Notes under the pieces: generated by a model
Databases searched by the model: none
What the model was told of the DNA's origin: nothing
Seen by the model: only the letters and a program-made list of their open reading frames with translations
Made by a program: the position numbers and the translations under genes
Origin: Chryseobacterium glaciei
Lineage (GTDB): Bacteria > Bacteroidota > Bacteroidia > Flavobacteriales > Weeksellaceae
NCBI RefSeq assembly: GCF_001648155.1
Contig: NZ_CP015199.1
Location: 1,684,501-1,748,500, forward strand
Direction: 5' to 3'
Length of the DNA stretch: 64,000 bases
Part shown: positions 33,967-43,807 of the stretch, in pieces
Position numbering within the stretch: position 1 is the first letter of the stretch
Layout of the letters: each line of letters starts with the position of its first letter

Positions 33967-36900
33967 TTATTTCAATTTCTTCTTAACAGCTACTTCTTCG
34001 TAAACTTCAAGAATATCACCGTTTTCGATGTCATTATAACCTTTTAAGTTCAATCCGCACTCGTAACCTTTGGTTACTTCTTTTACGTCATCTTTAAAAC
34101 GTTTTAAGCTTTCAAGCTCGCCATCGAATTTCACGATACCGTCACGAAGTACTCTCACTTTAGACTGTCTCGTCACTTTTCCTGAAAGAACCATACAACC
34201 TGCAATTGTTCCAACTTTAGAAATCTTGAAGACTTCTCTAATCTCAACATTACCAATTACCTGTTCTTTAATTTCAGGAGAAAGCATACCTTCCATTGCT
34301 TCTTTAACTTCGTCAATAGCAGCATAGATTACAGAGTATGTTCTGATCTCGATTTCTTCTCTATCTGCCAATTCTTTAGCATTACCACCGGCTCTTACAT
34401 TAAATCCGATAATAATTGCATCTGAAGCAGTTGCTAAGTTAACGTCAGACTCAGTAATCTGTCCAACTCCTTTATGAAGAATGTTTACATTGATCTCAGC
34501 AGTAGATAATCTTTGTAACTGATCCGATAATGCTTCAACTGAACCATCAACGTCACCTTTCAAGATAATATTCAATTCCTTGAATTCACCTAGAGCAATT
34601 CTTCTACCAAGTTCTTCAAGTGTTGTATGTTTCTTAGTTCTGATAGAAAGTTCTCTTTGAAGCTGCTCTCTCTTATTAGCAATAGTTTTAGCTTCACCTT
34701 CATCTTCATATACTTTAAACTTATCACCAGCTGTTGGAGCTCCGTCTAAACCAAGAATAGTTACCGGAATAGATGGACCTGCTTCTGTAAGGTTTCTACC
34801 TCTTTCGTCAAGCATCGCTTTTACCTTACCGTGGTTTTTACCTGCAACTACATAATCTCCTACTCTTAAGGTACCTGTTTGTACTAACATTGTAGCAACA
34901 TAACCTCTTCCTTTATCTAATGAAGCTTCAATAACAACACCTTGAGCGTTTCTATCAGGGTTAGCTTTTAAGACAAGCATTTCTGCCTGAAGTAATACTT
35001 TCTCTAATAGAACGTCCATGTTATTACCAAACTTAGCAGAAATCTCTTGTGCCTGAACATTTCCTCCCCATTCTTCCACTAAGATATTCATCCCAGAAAG
35101 TTGTTGACGGATATTATCAGGATTTGCACTTGGTCTATCCACTTTGTTTATTGCAATAATCATTGGTACTCCAGCGGCCTGTGCGTGAGAAATTGCTTCT
35201 CTCGTTTGAGGCATCACATCATCATCCGCCGCAATTACAATAATTGCAATATCCGTGATCTGAGCACCTCTGGCTCTCATCGCTGTAAAGGCTTCATGAC
35301 CTGGGGTATCTAAGAATGTAATTCTCTGACCATTTTCCAATTTCACGTTGTAAGCACCAATATGCTGTGTAATTCCTCCTGATTCACCAGCAATAACGTT
35401 TGTTTTTCTGATGTAATCAAGTAATGACGTTTTACCGTGGTCAACGTGACCCATTACTGTAACGATTGGAGCTCTTGGAGAAAGATCCTCCTCAGTATCC
35501 ATATCTTCTTCAGATTCTACCTCTTCAAGGTCAGCATCCGAGAATTCTATTTTATAACCAAATTCATCTGCAACTAATAATAAGGTATCAGCTTCAAGTC
35601 TTTGGTTCATTGTTACCATTACTCCTAGAGAGAAACAAGCAGAAATAACTTCTGTTGCACTTACATCCATCAAACTTGCCAATTCTCCGACAGTGATGAA
35701 TTCTGTAACTTTTAGTGAAGTATCTCTTGCATCTGCTTCCTGCTGACGCTCGTCCTGCTCTCTACGGTAAGTTCTTTTATCTTTTCTGTGTTTAGCAGAT
35801 TTAGATTTACCTCCTTTATTGGTTAATTTTTCAAGGGTTTCCTTGATCTGGTTTTTAACTTGCTCGTCGGTTAATTCAACAGGCATCGTTCTTTGACCAG
35901 GTCTGTTGTTGTTTCCTGGGCCACCTGGGCCTTTTTTGAAACCGCCACCTTGTCCAGGAGGACGGTTACCTTGGTTATTTCCAAAACGAGGGCCACCACC
36001 TTGACCACCTTGTCCCGGTGGACGGTTTCCTTGACCACCCTGTCCTGGAGGACGGTTTCCACCTTGTTGGTTGTTACCTTGCCCTGGAGGACGGTTTCCT
36101 TGAGGACCGCCTTGGTTGTTATTATTTCCTCCTTGTTGATTGTTTCCTGTGTTTGGCTGATTAGGACCACCAGGTTTTTCAATCCTTTTTCTTTTCTTTT
36201 TAGCCCCAGAATTTGGTTTTGGTGCAAACTGACTTAGGTCAATTTTTTCACCAACAATTTTAGGTCCATCAAGTTTTTGATAAACTGTTTCAATTTTTTG
36301 AGACTCTTGAGGTTGTTCAGCTTCTACTTTCTTAGGCTCAGCTTTTACCTCAACAGGTTTAGCTACGGGCTCTACAACGGGTTTTGGAGCTTGTTTCACA
36401 GGCTCAACTGGCTTTTCCTCCGCTTTTTTATCTTCCACTTTAGGTTTATCTTTTTTTACAGGTCTATTTCTAGATTCTATCTGAGACAAGTCTATTTTAT
36501 CCAGAACTTTGAATTCCTGTTTTTCTTTTTCAGGAGCTGCCTTCACTTCTGGTTCGGGCGTTGGTGTTGGTGGTACAACTACTTCTTCTACTTTCTTTTC
36601 TTCTACCACTACCGGTGCTACTGCTGCAGGAGCAACAGGAGTTTCTTCAACTTCAGGCTTTTTAGGCTCCAAGTCTATTTTACCTAAAATCCTAGTTTCC
36701 GGTTTATTAGCTTTAGCTCTTATTACTTCAGGGGTTTTCTTTTCTTCAATTTCCAGTTTTTCTTCCGGAACTTTTGTGATCACCACCTCATGGGAAGCTT
36801 TACGTTGCTCGCCATCTTTGGCAAACTCAGCTTCCAATGCAGAATATGCCGCTTCTTCTAATTGAGCGTTAGGATTGCTTTCAACCTCGATACCCTTAGC

Positions 36901-36975
36901 CTGTAAAAATTCTACTAATCTGGACATCGAAATATTGAATTCCTTAACCGCTTTATTTAATCTTATTTTTGGCAT
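33967..36975 (-). CDS. infB: translation initiation factor IF-2
   Basis: GTPase that brings initiator tRNA to the ribosome. 1002 aa. A short N-terminal helical domain ('[20 protein letters not shown]') is followed by a long Pro/Glu/Lys/Val-rich linker to about 260. A Gly/Asn/Gln/Pro low-complexity part (about 262-362) repeats 'NRPPGQG'. The conserved core then starts with its G domain at about 500: '[12 protein letters not shown]', '[12 protein letters not shown]' and 'INKVD'. It ends the rimP-nusA-infB operon at a bidirectional terminator. The disordered linker is long even for Bacteroidota. Confidence 0.97.
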   Translation of the reverse strand: MPKIRLNKAVKEFNISMSRLVEFLQAKGIEVESNPNAQLEEAAYSALEAEFAKDGEQRKASHEVVITKVPEEKLEIEEKKTPEVIRAKANKPETRILGKIDLEPKKPEVEETPVAPAAVAPVVVEEKKVEEVVVPPTPTPEPEVKAAPEKEKQEFKVLDKIDLSQIESRNRPVKKDKPKVEDKKAEEKPVEPVKQAPKPVVEPVAKPVEVKAEPKKVEAEQPQESQKIETVYQKLDGPKIVGEKIDLSQFAPKPNSGAKKKRKRIEKPGGPNQPNTGNNQQGGNNNNQGGPQGNRPPGQGNNQQGGNRPPGQGGQGNRPPGQGGQGGGPRFGNNQGNRPPGQGGGFKKGPGGPGNNNRPGQRTMPVELTDEQVKNQIKETLEKLTNKGGKSKSAKHRKDKRTYRREQDERQQEADARDTSLKVTEFITVGELASLMDVSATEVISACFSLGVMVTMNQRLEADTLLLVADEFGYKIEFSDADLEEVESEEDMDTEEDLSPRAPIVTVMGHVDHGKTSLLDYIRKTNVIAGESGGITQHIGAYNVKLENGQRITFLDTPGHEAFTAMRARGAQITDIAIIVIAADDDVMPQTREAISHAQAAGVPMIIAINKVDRPSANPDNIRQQLSGMNILVEEWGGNVQAQEISAKFGNNMDVLLEKVLLQAEMLVLKANPDRNAQGVVIEASLDKGRGYVATMLVQTGTLRVGDYVVAGKNHGKVKAMLDERGRNLTEAGPSIPVTILGLDGAPTAGDKFKVYEDEGEAKTIANKREQLQRELSIRTKKHTTLEELGRRIALGEFKELNIILKGDVDGSVEALSDQLQRLSTAEINVNILHKGVGQITESDVNLATASDAIIIGFNVRAGGNAKELADREEIEIRTYSVIYAAIDEVKEAMEGMLSPEIKEQVIGNVEIREVFKISKVGTIAGCMVLSGKVTRQSKVRVLRDGIVKFDGELESLKRFKDDVKEVTKGYECGLNLKGYNDIENGDILEVYEEVAVKKKLK
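35880..36180. repeat. in-frame low-complexity repeat tract inside infB
   Basis: Encodes about 100 residues of Gly, Asn, Gln, Pro and Arg with five 'NRPPGQG' units and related [10 protein letters not shown] runs. The repeated DNA words (for example CCACCTTGTCC and GGACGGTTTCC on the plus strand) make the tract prone to slippage. It also opens long false frames on both strands. Confidence 0.8.
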
Positions 36976-37054
36976 CTATTATATTTACTATTTTTTTTAA
37001 TTCTTAAAATTAAAGTATTTCTTTTTACTGATTATTAAAATTTATTTAAAAATC

Positions 37055-38290
37055 TTAACTTTCAAATTCTTCTCTTAGAATACGTTTAACATCCTCAATA
37101 GTTTCCTCTTCCAAGTCAACCATTTTAATAAGACTTTCCGTATCTTTATCTAATACTGATTTCGCAGTAGTAAGACCTACTTTCTTAAATTCATCCAGAA
37201 TCCACTGTTCGATATCGTCATTAAATTCTCTCAATTCAACATCATCATCTTCGCTAGACTCTCTAAATACATCAATTTCATATCCCGTTAACCAAGAAGC
37301 CAGTCTTATATTCTGTCCTTGCTTACCGATAACTTTAGAAATCTCTTCAACCGGGGTATAAACCAAAGCATAATTGGTTTCCTCGTTGATGTCAATTTTA
37401 TTGATGGTAACATTTCCTAAAGCTCTCTTCACTAAAATCTCAGGGTTTTTAGACCACTGAATAACATCGATGTTTTCATTTCTCAACTCTCTTACAACTC
37501 CGTGAATTCTTGATCCTTTCACACCTACACAGGCGCCAACAGGATCTATTCTGTCATCATAAGCATCTACTGCGATCTTCGCCTTTTCACCAGGAATTCT
37601 TACTACTTTTTTCAACATAATAGTACCGTCTTGGATCTCAGGAATTTCCAGCTCTAATAATTTCTCTAGGAATTTAGGTGCAGTTCTGGAAATAATAATC
37701 TGAGGTTTTGAACCTTTAAAATCTACTGATTCTACAATAGCTCTGATATTTTCACCTTTTTTAAAGAAATCGGAACTGATCTGATTTTCTTTTGGCAAAA
37801 TAAATTCATTCTCTTCATCATCCAACAAGATCACGTGTTTGTGACGGATGTGGTGAATTTCTCCAATTACGATCTCACCAATTCTGTCTCTAAACTGCTC
37901 GTACAACATTGCGTTGTTGTGCTCCTGCAATTTAGTCGCTAAAATCTGCTTCAAAGTAAGGATATTTCTTCTTCCTAACTGAGCAACAGGAATTTCCATT
38001 GTGAAATCCTCACCCACTTCGAAAGTAGGGTCTATTTTCTTCGCCTCAGAGATTTCGATTTCCAAATCATCGTCTTCCGACATTTCGTCCTCTACAATCG
38101 TTTTATTTAAAAATATCTGAAAATCTCCTTTATCCGGGTTCACAATTACATCAAAATGATCATCTGAATCAAATCTTTTTCTCAAAAGAGTCTTCAGTGA
38201 ATCTTCAATAATCGCCATAAGATCAATCTTACTGATCCCTTTTTCGTCTTTAAAATCACCAAAGGATTCAATCAACGCTATATTATCCAT
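37055..38290 (-). CDS. nusA: transcription elongation/termination factor NusA
   Basis: 411 aa: N-terminal RNA-polymerase-binding domain, an S1 domain ('GEIVIGEIHHIRHKHVILL', about 135-200), then two KH domains ('GVKGSRIHGVVRELRNENID' and 'VIGKQGQNIRLASWLTGYEI'). It lacks the acidic repeats at the C-terminus of the E. coli protein, as usual outside the gamma group. It lies between rimP (16 nt) and infB (about 80 nt) and controls pausing and intrinsic termination. It may therefore act on the terminator-like leader of its own operon (38804-38829). Confidence 0.96.
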   Translation of the reverse strand: MDNIALIESFGDFKDEKGISKIDLMAIIEDSLKTLLRKRFDSDDHFDVIVNPDKGDFQIFLNKTIVEDEMSEDDDLEIEISEAKKIDPTFEVGEDFTMEIPVAQLGRRNILTLKQILATKLQEHNNAMLYEQFRDRIGEIVIGEIHHIRHKHVILLDDEENEFILPKENQISSDFFKKGENIRAIVESVDFKGSKPQIIISRTAPKFLEKLLELEIPEIQDGTIMLKKVVRIPGEKAKIAVDAYDDRIDPVGACVGVKGSRIHGVVRELRNENIDVIQWSKNPEILVKRALGNVTINKIDINEETNYALVYTPVEEISKVIGKQGQNIRLASWLTGYEIDVFRESSEDDDVELREFNDDIEQWILDEFKKVGLTTAKSVLDKDTESLIKMVDLEEETIEDVKRILREEFES

Positions 38291-38306
38291 TTATTCTTTT
38301 TTCTTT

Positions 38307-38774
38307 TTAAAATTTAATTGCTACTAATGCTTTCTTAATCTCAGAGTAAGGAATTTCTTTTTCCTCCTCCACATCTACTTTACCTTTACCTACTTCTTTC
38401 GGTTTTCGGTAACGTAAAATAAGAGTGATCTTTTCGTCGTCTACTTTAGACAGCTCACCCTCAATCTCAGAAGAATCTGTAAGTAAAACTTCGATGTCTC
38501 TTCCTAGATTTTTATTGAATTGTCTTGGAGTTACCAATGGTTCGCTTAATCCCGCAGACATCACCTGTAAGCTGAAATCATGTTCTTCGCGATCCATATT
38601 GAATTCTACTGCACGACTAGCATCAAGGCAGTCTTGCAAAGTAACTCCGCTGTCTCCATCCAAAATCACCGTAATATCATCCCCTGCCGAAAATTTTAAA
38701 TCAATAAGAAATAAATCTTTTCTTGTGTCAAGGAATTCATTTAATAATTCTTCAATTTTTTTTCTAAACTCCAT
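38307..38774 (-). CDS. rimP: ribosome maturation factor RimP
   Basis: 155 aa from ATG 38774 ('MEFRKKIEELLNEFLDTR'). The open frame continues upstream to 38900, but that part crosses the predicted promoter and leader hairpin and matches nothing in the family, so I set it aside. Family features: 'GDDITVILDGDSGVTLQDCL' and 'EEHDFSLQVMSAGLSEPL' (normally V-S-S/P-G-L/I-x-P). It helps assemble the small ribosomal subunit. First gene of rimP-nusA-infB. Confidence 0.95.
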   Translation of the reverse strand: MEFRKKIEELLNEFLDTRKDLFLIDLKFSAGDDITVILDGDSGVTLQDCLDASRAVEFNMDREEHDFSLQVMSAGLSEPLVTPRQFNKNLGRDIEVLLTDSSEIEGELSKVDDEKITLILRYRKPKEVGKGKVDVEEEKEIPYSEIKKALVAIKF

Positions 38775-38803
38775 AAATAATATTAACCTTGGTTTACCTG
38801 TAC

Positions 38804-38829
38804 GAAAAAAGGCTTTCTTCCGAAGCCTT
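38804..38829 (-). terminator. leader terminator/attenuator of rimP-nusA-infB
   Basis: On the minus strand AAGGCTTC (38829-38822), a short loop, AAAGCCTT (38816-38809), then six T (to 38804). It lies after the promoter (38855-38885) and 30 nt before rimP, and no minus-strand gene lies upstream that would need a terminator. It is therefore a candidate attenuator. Confidence 0.65.
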
Positions 38830-38854
38830 CTCATTTTTTTCCGTAAATCCAATG

Positions 38855-38885
38855 CAAATATACAATTATTTTCTAAAAAAGCAAA
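38855..38885 (-). promoter_or_regulatory. promoter of rimP-nusA-infB operon
   Basis: TTTG (38885-38882), 19 nt, TATATTTG (38862-38855): a perfect match to the Bacteroidetes consensus with the preferred spacing. Confidence 0.75.
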
Positions 38886-38990
38886 ATCTCTTATAATCAA
38901 GCAGGTAACTTAATATAGATTTACATTAAATTAAAAGACGTGATGAAAGTATTTTTACTATTTTTGTCATGAATTTTAAAAACATACATT

Positions 38991-40304
38991 TTGAATATAA
39001 CGATTGTAGGAACTGGTTATGTAGGATTAGTTACAGGAACTACCCTAGCAGAACTTGGCAATTCAGTATACTGTGTAGATATTGATGAAAAAAAAGTAGA
39101 AGGTATGAAAAACGGCGTAGTTCCCATCTATGAGCCGAACCTTGAGGAAATGTTTCTTAGAAACATTCAATCTGAAAGATTATCTTTTACTACCAATTTA
39201 AAAGAGGCTTTAGACAAAAGTGAAGTTGTATATCTTGCATTACCAACTCCCCCCGGAGAAGATGGTTCGGCAGACCTTTCTTACGTTTTGAAAGTTGCGA
39301 ACGATATCGGAGAATTAATGACAGAATATAAAGTTGTTGTCAATAAAAGTACTGTTCCCGTTGGTACCGCAGACCGAGTAAGTGAAGTAATTGCTTCAAA
39401 AACAAACATTCCTTTTGACGTAGTTTCTAATCCTGAATTTTTAAGAGAAGGCTTTGCTGTTGAAGACTCGATGAATCCCGCAAGAGTAGTTGTAGGATCT
39501 AGTTCTGAAAAGGCGAAAGATATTATGGCTAAAATTTATCAGCCATTTACCAATACAGGTATTCCTATTATATTTATGGATGAGAAATCATCTGAACTTA
39601 CAAAATATGCTGCCAACTCTTTCTTAGCTGTAAAAATTACGTTCATGAACGAAATTGCAAACTATTGTGAAAAAGTAGGCGCAGACGTTGATAAAGTAAG
39701 ACTAGGAATGGGAAGTGACGATAGAATCGGTCACAGATTCTTATTCCCTGGAATTGGATATGGCGGAAGTTGTTTTCCTAAAGATGTAAAAGCATTAATA
39801 AGATCAGGAAAACAGGAAGATTTCAATTTCCAAATCTTGGAAGCAACTGAAAATGTAAATATTGCTCAGAAAGTAATTTTAGTTTCAGAAATTGAAAAAT
39901 ATTTCGGAGGCAGTGTTGAAGGAAAAACAATCGCCATGTGGGGATTAGCTTTTAAAGCCAATACAGACGACATTCGTGAAGCTTCGTCATTAGACAATAT
40001 TGATCTTTTACTAAAAAAAGGTGCAAAAATTGTTGCATACGATGCTGTTGCAGAAAATAATGTTAAAAAAATCCTTGGCAACAAAATAGAATACGCCAAA
40101 GGAATGTACGATGCATTAGAAGATGTTGATGCTTTATTTATCGCAACAGAATGGCCTGAGTTTAAAAATCCAAACTTTGAACTGATGGCTAAAAAAATGA
40201 AAAATAAAGTTATTTTTGACGGAAGAAATATGTACCCGCTGGAAGTTCCAGAACAAAACGGATTCTATTATAAGAGTATAGGAAGAAAGACAATTTCAAA
40301 ATAA
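38991..40304 (+). CDS. ugd: UDP-glucose 6-dehydrogenase
   Basis: Oxidises UDP-glucose to UDP-glucuronic acid with two NAD+. 437 aa. The N-terminal Rossmann motif 'IVGTGYVGLVTGTTLAELG', 'NPEFLREGFAVED', the catalytic Cys261 in 'GYGGSCFPKD' and the C-terminal 'WGLAFKANTDDIREASS' are all present. The only in-frame start that gives the normal N-terminus is TTG at 38991; the nearby ATG (38969) is in another frame. First gene of the polysaccharide locus. It supplies UDP-GlcA for sugar nucleotides. Confidence 0.95.
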   Translation: MNITIVGTGYVGLVTGTTLAELGNSVYCVDIDEKKVEGMKNGVVPIYEPNLEEMFLRNIQSERLSFTTNLKEALDKSEVVYLALPTPPGEDGSADLSYVLKVANDIGELMTEYKVVVNKSTVPVGTADRVSEVIASKTNIPFDVVSNPEFLREGFAVEDSMNPARVVVGSSSEKAKDIMAKIYQPFTNTGIPIIFMDEKSSELTKYAANSFLAVKITFMNEIANYCEKVGADVDKVRLGMGSDDRIGHRFLFPGIGYGGSCFPKDVKALIRSGKQEDFNFQILEATENVNIAQKVILVSEIEKYFGGSVEGKTIAMWGLAFKANTDDIREASSLDNIDLLLKKGAKIVAYDAVAENNVKKILGNKIEYAKGMYDALEDVDALFIATEWPEFKNPNFELMAKKMKNKVIFDGRNMYPLEVPEQNGFYYKSIGRKTISK

Positions 40305-40308
40305 ACAG

Positions 40309-41388
40309 ATGAAAAATATAATTATTACCGGAGGAGCCGGATTTATAGGATCCCACGTTGTAAGAGAATTTGTAAAAAACAATCCGAATACAACCATCAT
40401 TAATCTTGATGCGCTTACTTATGCCGGAAATCTGGAAAATTTAAAAGATATCGAAAACGAACCCAATTATGTTTTCGAAAAAGCAGATATCACAAACCCT
40501 GAAGAACTAAGAAAAGTATTTGAAAAATACAATCCTGATGCTGTAGTTCATTTGGCTGCCGAAAGTCATGTTGACAGAAGTATCACAGATCCCATGGCAT
40601 TCATTAATACCAATGTAAACGGAACTGCCAATCTTCTTAATCTTTGTAAAGAATTCTGGACATTAAACCCGGATCATACACACGGAAGATTCCCTGATGA
40701 AAAAAGACAAAACTTATTTTATCACGTTTCAACCGATGAAGTGTACGGAAGTTTAGGAGAAACAGGATTTTTCTTAGAAACAACAGCTTACGATCCACAA
40801 TCTCCATATTCAGCTTCAAAAGCGGCTTCTGATCACTTGGTTAGAGCATATGGGAATACTTATGGAATGCCTTTTATCGTATCAAATTGTTCAAACAATT
40901 ATGGCCCGAACCATTTCCCTGAAAAATTAATTCCACTTTGTATTTCAAATATCCTTAATGAAAGACCTTTGCCAATCTACGGTGACGGAAAATACACAAG
41001 AGACTGGCTGTATGTAATTGATCACGCAAAAGGTATTCATCAAATTTTTAATGAAGCTAAAACCGGCGAAACATACAATATCGGTGGTTTCAACGAGTGG
41101 CAGAATATCGACTTGGTGAAAGAATTAATTAAGCAAATGGATGCTAAATTAGGAAAACCTGAAGGTCATTCTGAAAAATTAATCACTTTCGTAAAAGACA
41201 GACCGGGGCACGACAAACGTTATGCTATTGATGCTACTAAACTTAATGCAGATCTTGGATGGAAGCCCTCAGTAACTTTTGAAGAAGGTTTAGGAAAAAC
41301 AATCGACTGGTATCTTGAAAACAAAGAATGGTTAGAGAATATTACTACCGGAGATTATCAGAAATATTACGATAATCAATATTCTTAG
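40309..41388 (+). CDS. rfbB: dTDP-glucose 4,6-dehydratase
   Basis: Makes dTDP-4-keto-6-deoxyglucose. 359 aa extended SDR: 'TGGAGFIGSHVVREF' NAD motif, 'HLAAESHVDRSI', 'HVSTDEVYGSLGE' with the Asp-Glu acid/base pair, and 'YSASKAASDHL' (YxxxK). It follows ugd by 4 nt. rfbA is two genes on, but no rfbC or rfbD is in the window, so the product probably feeds an amino-sugar pathway (aminotransferase at 46207, acyltransferase at 47293) and not rhamnose. Confidence 0.96.
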   Translation: MKNIIITGGAGFIGSHVVREFVKNNPNTTIINLDALTYAGNLENLKDIENEPNYVFEKADITNPEELRKVFEKYNPDAVVHLAAESHVDRSITDPMAFINTNVNGTANLLNLCKEFWTLNPDHTHGRFPDEKRQNLFYHVSTDEVYGSLGETGFFLETTAYDPQSPYSASKAASDHLVRAYGNTYGMPFIVSNCSNNYGPNHFPEKLIPLCISNILNERPLPIYGDGKYTRDWLYVIDHAKGIHQIFNEAKTGETYNIGGFNEWQNIDLVKELIKQMDAKLGKPEGHSEKLITFVKDRPGHDKRYAIDATKLNADLGWKPSVTFEEGLGKTIDWYLENKEWLENITTGDYQKYYDNQYS

Positions 41389-41391
41389 GAA

Positions 41392-41841
41392 ATGAAAAAA
41401 ACTATTTTAGTTTTTTGCTGTATCATTTCCGGATTTATTTTTTCTCAGGAAATTGCACCTCCTCCTGTAGCATTGCCTAATAGCAATCAAACAAAACTAA
41501 TTGATGAGCTGATATCGATAAGTCATTATAAAGAAGCACTCATCAATTATTCAAGAACTTATCTTTGGGGAGAACAATATAAAGATGGGAAAAGAAGATA
41601 TGAAAATAAACACATTGATGAAGTTTTGAAAAATTTTGAATTCGAAAAATTCAAAAAAAATTCAATTTATAACAGTTTTTCATTTGTTTCAGAGAAAAAA
41701 TTAAAAAAATTAATTGAGTTTTACAAAGATAATGAAGGTCAAATAAACACTGCTAATGATATGATTCTCATTACAGCATCTATTTCCCACAATCTTCAAT
41801 ATCAGCTAAATTCGGAAATAGAAAAAGTTTTAAAAAATTAG
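41392..41841 (+). CDS. small secreted protein of unknown function
   Basis: 149 aa. A signal peptide (about 1-18, 'CCIISGFIFSQ') and a largely helical mature part with many Lys and Asn ('YKEALINYSRTYLWGEQYKD', 'SFVSEKKLKKLIEFYKDN'). I recognise no family. It is inserted between rfbB (3 nt upstream) and rfbA (62 nt downstream), normally adjacent genes, so it should be co-transcribed. Whether it has any part in glycan synthesis is unclear. Confidence 0.75.
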   Translation: MKKTILVFCCIISGFIFSQEIAPPPVALPNSNQTKLIDELISISHYKEALINYSRTYLWGEQYKDGKRRYENKHIDEVLKNFEFEKFKKNSIYNSFSFVSEKKLKKLIEFYKDNEGQINTANDMILITASISHNLQYQLNSEIEKVLKN

Positions 41842-41903
41842 AATTCATTAAGACACACATGAATAAGTTGAAAAAAATTAAATTACCAGTCTAATTATAA
41901 AAC

Positions 41904-42764
41904 ATGAAAGGAATAATATTAGCCGGAGGTTCCGGAACAAGACTTTACCCTCTTACAATCGCCGTAAGCAAGCAATTGATGCCTGTTTATGACAAGCCAA
42001 TGATCTACTACCCTCTTTCGACATTGTTATTGGCGGGAATCAAAGACATTTTAATTATCACAACTCCACACGATCAGGCAGGATTTATCAAGCTTTTAGG
42101 TGATGGTTCGCAAATTGGATGTAATATAGAATATATTGTACAACCTAGCCCAGATGGTTTAGCACAAGCCTTTATTTTAGGTGATAAATTCATCGGAGAT
42201 GATTCTGCAGCCCTAGTTTTAGGTGATAATATTTTCTACGGTTCCGAAATGGGAACGTTATTAAAAAACAAAACCAATCCTGATGGAGGTGTTGTTTTTG
42301 CTTATCATGTTGCAGACCCTGAAAGATATGGTGTTGTAGAATTTGATAAAGATTTCAAGGCCGTTTCCATAGAGGAAAAACCAACAACTCCAAAATCAAA
42401 TTATGCCGTTCCTGGGCTATATTTTTATGACAATGAAGTTGTAGAAATCGCTAAAAACATCAAGCCTTCTCCAAGAGGAGAACTTGAAATAACTGACGTG
42501 AATAATGTTTATTTAAGCAAAAACAAGCTTGAAGTAGGCGTTCTTGATAGAGGAACAGCTTGGTTGGATACAGGAACATTTGACTCTCTTCATGATGCAT
42601 CAGAATTTGTAAGTGTTATCGAAAAAAGACAAGGCTTCAAGATAGGCTGTATCGAAGAAATTGCTTTCAGAAATAAATTTATCAACGAAGAAAAGCTATT
42701 AGAAACTGCCGTAAAATACGGTAAAAGTGGATATGGCGAATATCTTAAGCAACTGGTAAAATAA
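41904..42764 (+). CDS. rfbA: glucose-1-phosphate thymidylyltransferase
   Basis: Joins dTTP and glucose-1-phosphate to give dTDP-glucose. 286 aa with the nucleotidyltransferase start '[16 protein letters not shown]', '[17 protein letters not shown]', '[11 protein letters not shown]' and '[13 protein letters not shown]'. Normal length. It supplies the substrate of rfbB. A hairpin (42786-42819) and a new promoter separate it from the exporter genes. Confidence 0.96.
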   Translation: MKGIILAGGSGTRLYPLTIAVSKQLMPVYDKPMIYYPLSTLLLAGIKDILIITTPHDQAGFIKLLGDGSQIGCNIEYIVQPSPDGLAQAFILGDKFIGDDSAALVLGDNIFYGSEMGTLLKNKTNPDGGVVFAYHVADPERYGVVEFDKDFKAVSIEEKPTTPKSNYAVPGLYFYDNEVVEIAKNIKPSPRGELEITDVNNVYLSKNKLEVGVLDRGTAWLDTGTFDSLHDASEFVSVIEKRQGFKIGCIEEIAFRNKFINEEKLLETAVKYGKSGYGEYLKQLVK

Positions 42765-42785
42765 ACAGAACGATATTAATAATTA

Positions 42786-42819
42786 CAAAAGCTATTGGCT
42801 TTATAGCCGATAGCTTTTG
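42786..42819. terminator. hairpin after rfbA
   Basis: CAAAAGCTAT-t-GGCT pairs with AGCC-g-ATAGCTTTTG around a 4-nt loop, a strong stem with one mismatch. The T-run is only TTTT inside the stem, so termination may be partial. Confidence 0.55.
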
Positions 42820-42894
42820 CTGATAATGATATTTTTCAATACATTAGTTGTTATTTTTAGGTCAATATGAAGAATAATTCATAATCTAAAAATT

Positions 42895-42922
42895 TTTGGA
42901 TAAATTAATTATTATAAATTTG
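42895..42922 (+). promoter_or_regulatory. weak predicted promoter of wzm operon
   Basis: TTTG (42895-42898), 16 nt, TAAATTTG (42915-42922). The -7 word is exact; the spacing is shorter than usual. Confidence 0.4.
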
Positions 42923-42939
42923 CATAAATTTTTACACAA

Positions 42940-43788
42940 ATGAACGAACCACAACAAAAGTGGACAGAAACCATTGAAGCAAACCACACGTTATTTGATT
43001 TAAGACTCAAAGAAGTTTGGAAATACAAAGATCTTATTTACATGTTTGTAAAAAGAGACTTTATATCCAGTTTCAAACAAACTATTTTAGGACCTATCTG
43101 GTTCTTTATCAATCCCATTTTAACGACATTTACCTATTTAATCATCTTTGGTAAAATTGCTAACTTATCTACTGATGGAGCTCCTCCAATATTATTTTAT
43201 CTTGCTGGAGTTACCATTTGGAATTATTTTTCAGGAGCATTAATTGGGGTATCAAATATATTTACAGGAAATGCAGCTATTTTTGGAAAAGTATATTTCC
43301 CGAGACTTGTTACACCTATCTCCATTGTAATTTCAAATCTAATGCGTCTTGCGGTTCAATTCCTTCTATTTTTAATTGTTTGGGCATATTATTTATCTAA
43401 AGAAAGTATACATCCTAATCTATGGATTTTAGCTACCCCTTTTTTAGTTATTCTTATGGCTCTTTTTGCATTAGGAATTGGAATGATATTTTCTGCATTA
43501 ACCACAAAATATAAAGACCTTGTTATGCTACTCGGTTTTGGTATAAGTTTATTTATGTATGCTACTCCAGTTATTTATCCTGTATCTTCACTTCCTGGAT
43601 ATTTCAAAACACTGGCTTATTACAATCCCTTAACAGGTATTTTTGAATGCTTCAAATATGGTTGGTTGGGCGTTGGAGACTTTTCACCATTAATGTTAGG
43701 AATAAGCACAATTATTATCCTTGCCCTTTTAGGAATAGGAGTTGTTATTTTCAACAAGGTAGAAAAAACATTTATGGATACTGTCTAA
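42940..43788 (+). CDS. wzm: ABC-2 type polysaccharide exporter permease
   Basis: 282 aa, six membrane helices, preceded by an amphipathic N-terminus ('DLIYMFVKRDFISSFKQTILGPIWFFINP'-type start, the Wzm/TagG hallmark). It forms the membrane channel that carries the undecaprenyl-linked polymer across the inner membrane. It is paired with the ATPase 19 nt downstream. It starts a new transcription unit that appears to run without a clear stop to 59862. Confidence 0.93.
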   Translation: MNEPQQKWTETIEANHTLFDLRLKEVWKYKDLIYMFVKRDFISSFKQTILGPIWFFINPILTTFTYLIIFGKIANLSTDGAPPILFYLAGVTIWNYFSGALIGVSNIFTGNAAIFGKVYFPRLVTPISIVISNLMRLAVQFLLFLIVWAYYLSKESIHPNLWILATPFLVILMALFALGIGMIFSALTTKYKDLVMLLGFGISLFMYATPVIYPVSSLPGYFKTLAYYNPLTGIFECFKYGWLGVGDFSPLMLGISTIIILALLGIGVVIFNKVEKTFMDTV

Positions 43789-43807
43789 TCACTTAAACTG
43801 AAAAAAT

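Noticed and set aside
35880..36180. Possible CRISPR-like or tandem DNA array
   Set aside because: The repeats are in frame, unevenly spaced and code for NRPPGQG units; there are no spacers and no cas genes.
35871..36687. Several long frames on both strands opposite or within the infB linker
   Set aside because: They arise from the repetitive Gly/Asn/Pro and Pro/Glu/Lys coding sequence; their products are low-complexity and match nothing.
38775..38900. Extended rimP frame of 197 aa
   Set aside because: The extra 42 residues are encoded by the promoter and leader hairpin and do not resemble RimP.
40309..42764. dTDP-rhamnose pathway
   Set aside because: No rfbC or rfbD is present in the window, while an aminotransferase and N-acyltransferase are; genes elsewhere cannot be excluded.
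42786..42819. Hairpin after rfbA as a full transcription stop isolating the exporter operon
   Set aside because: The T-tract is too short; kept only as a possible partial terminator.
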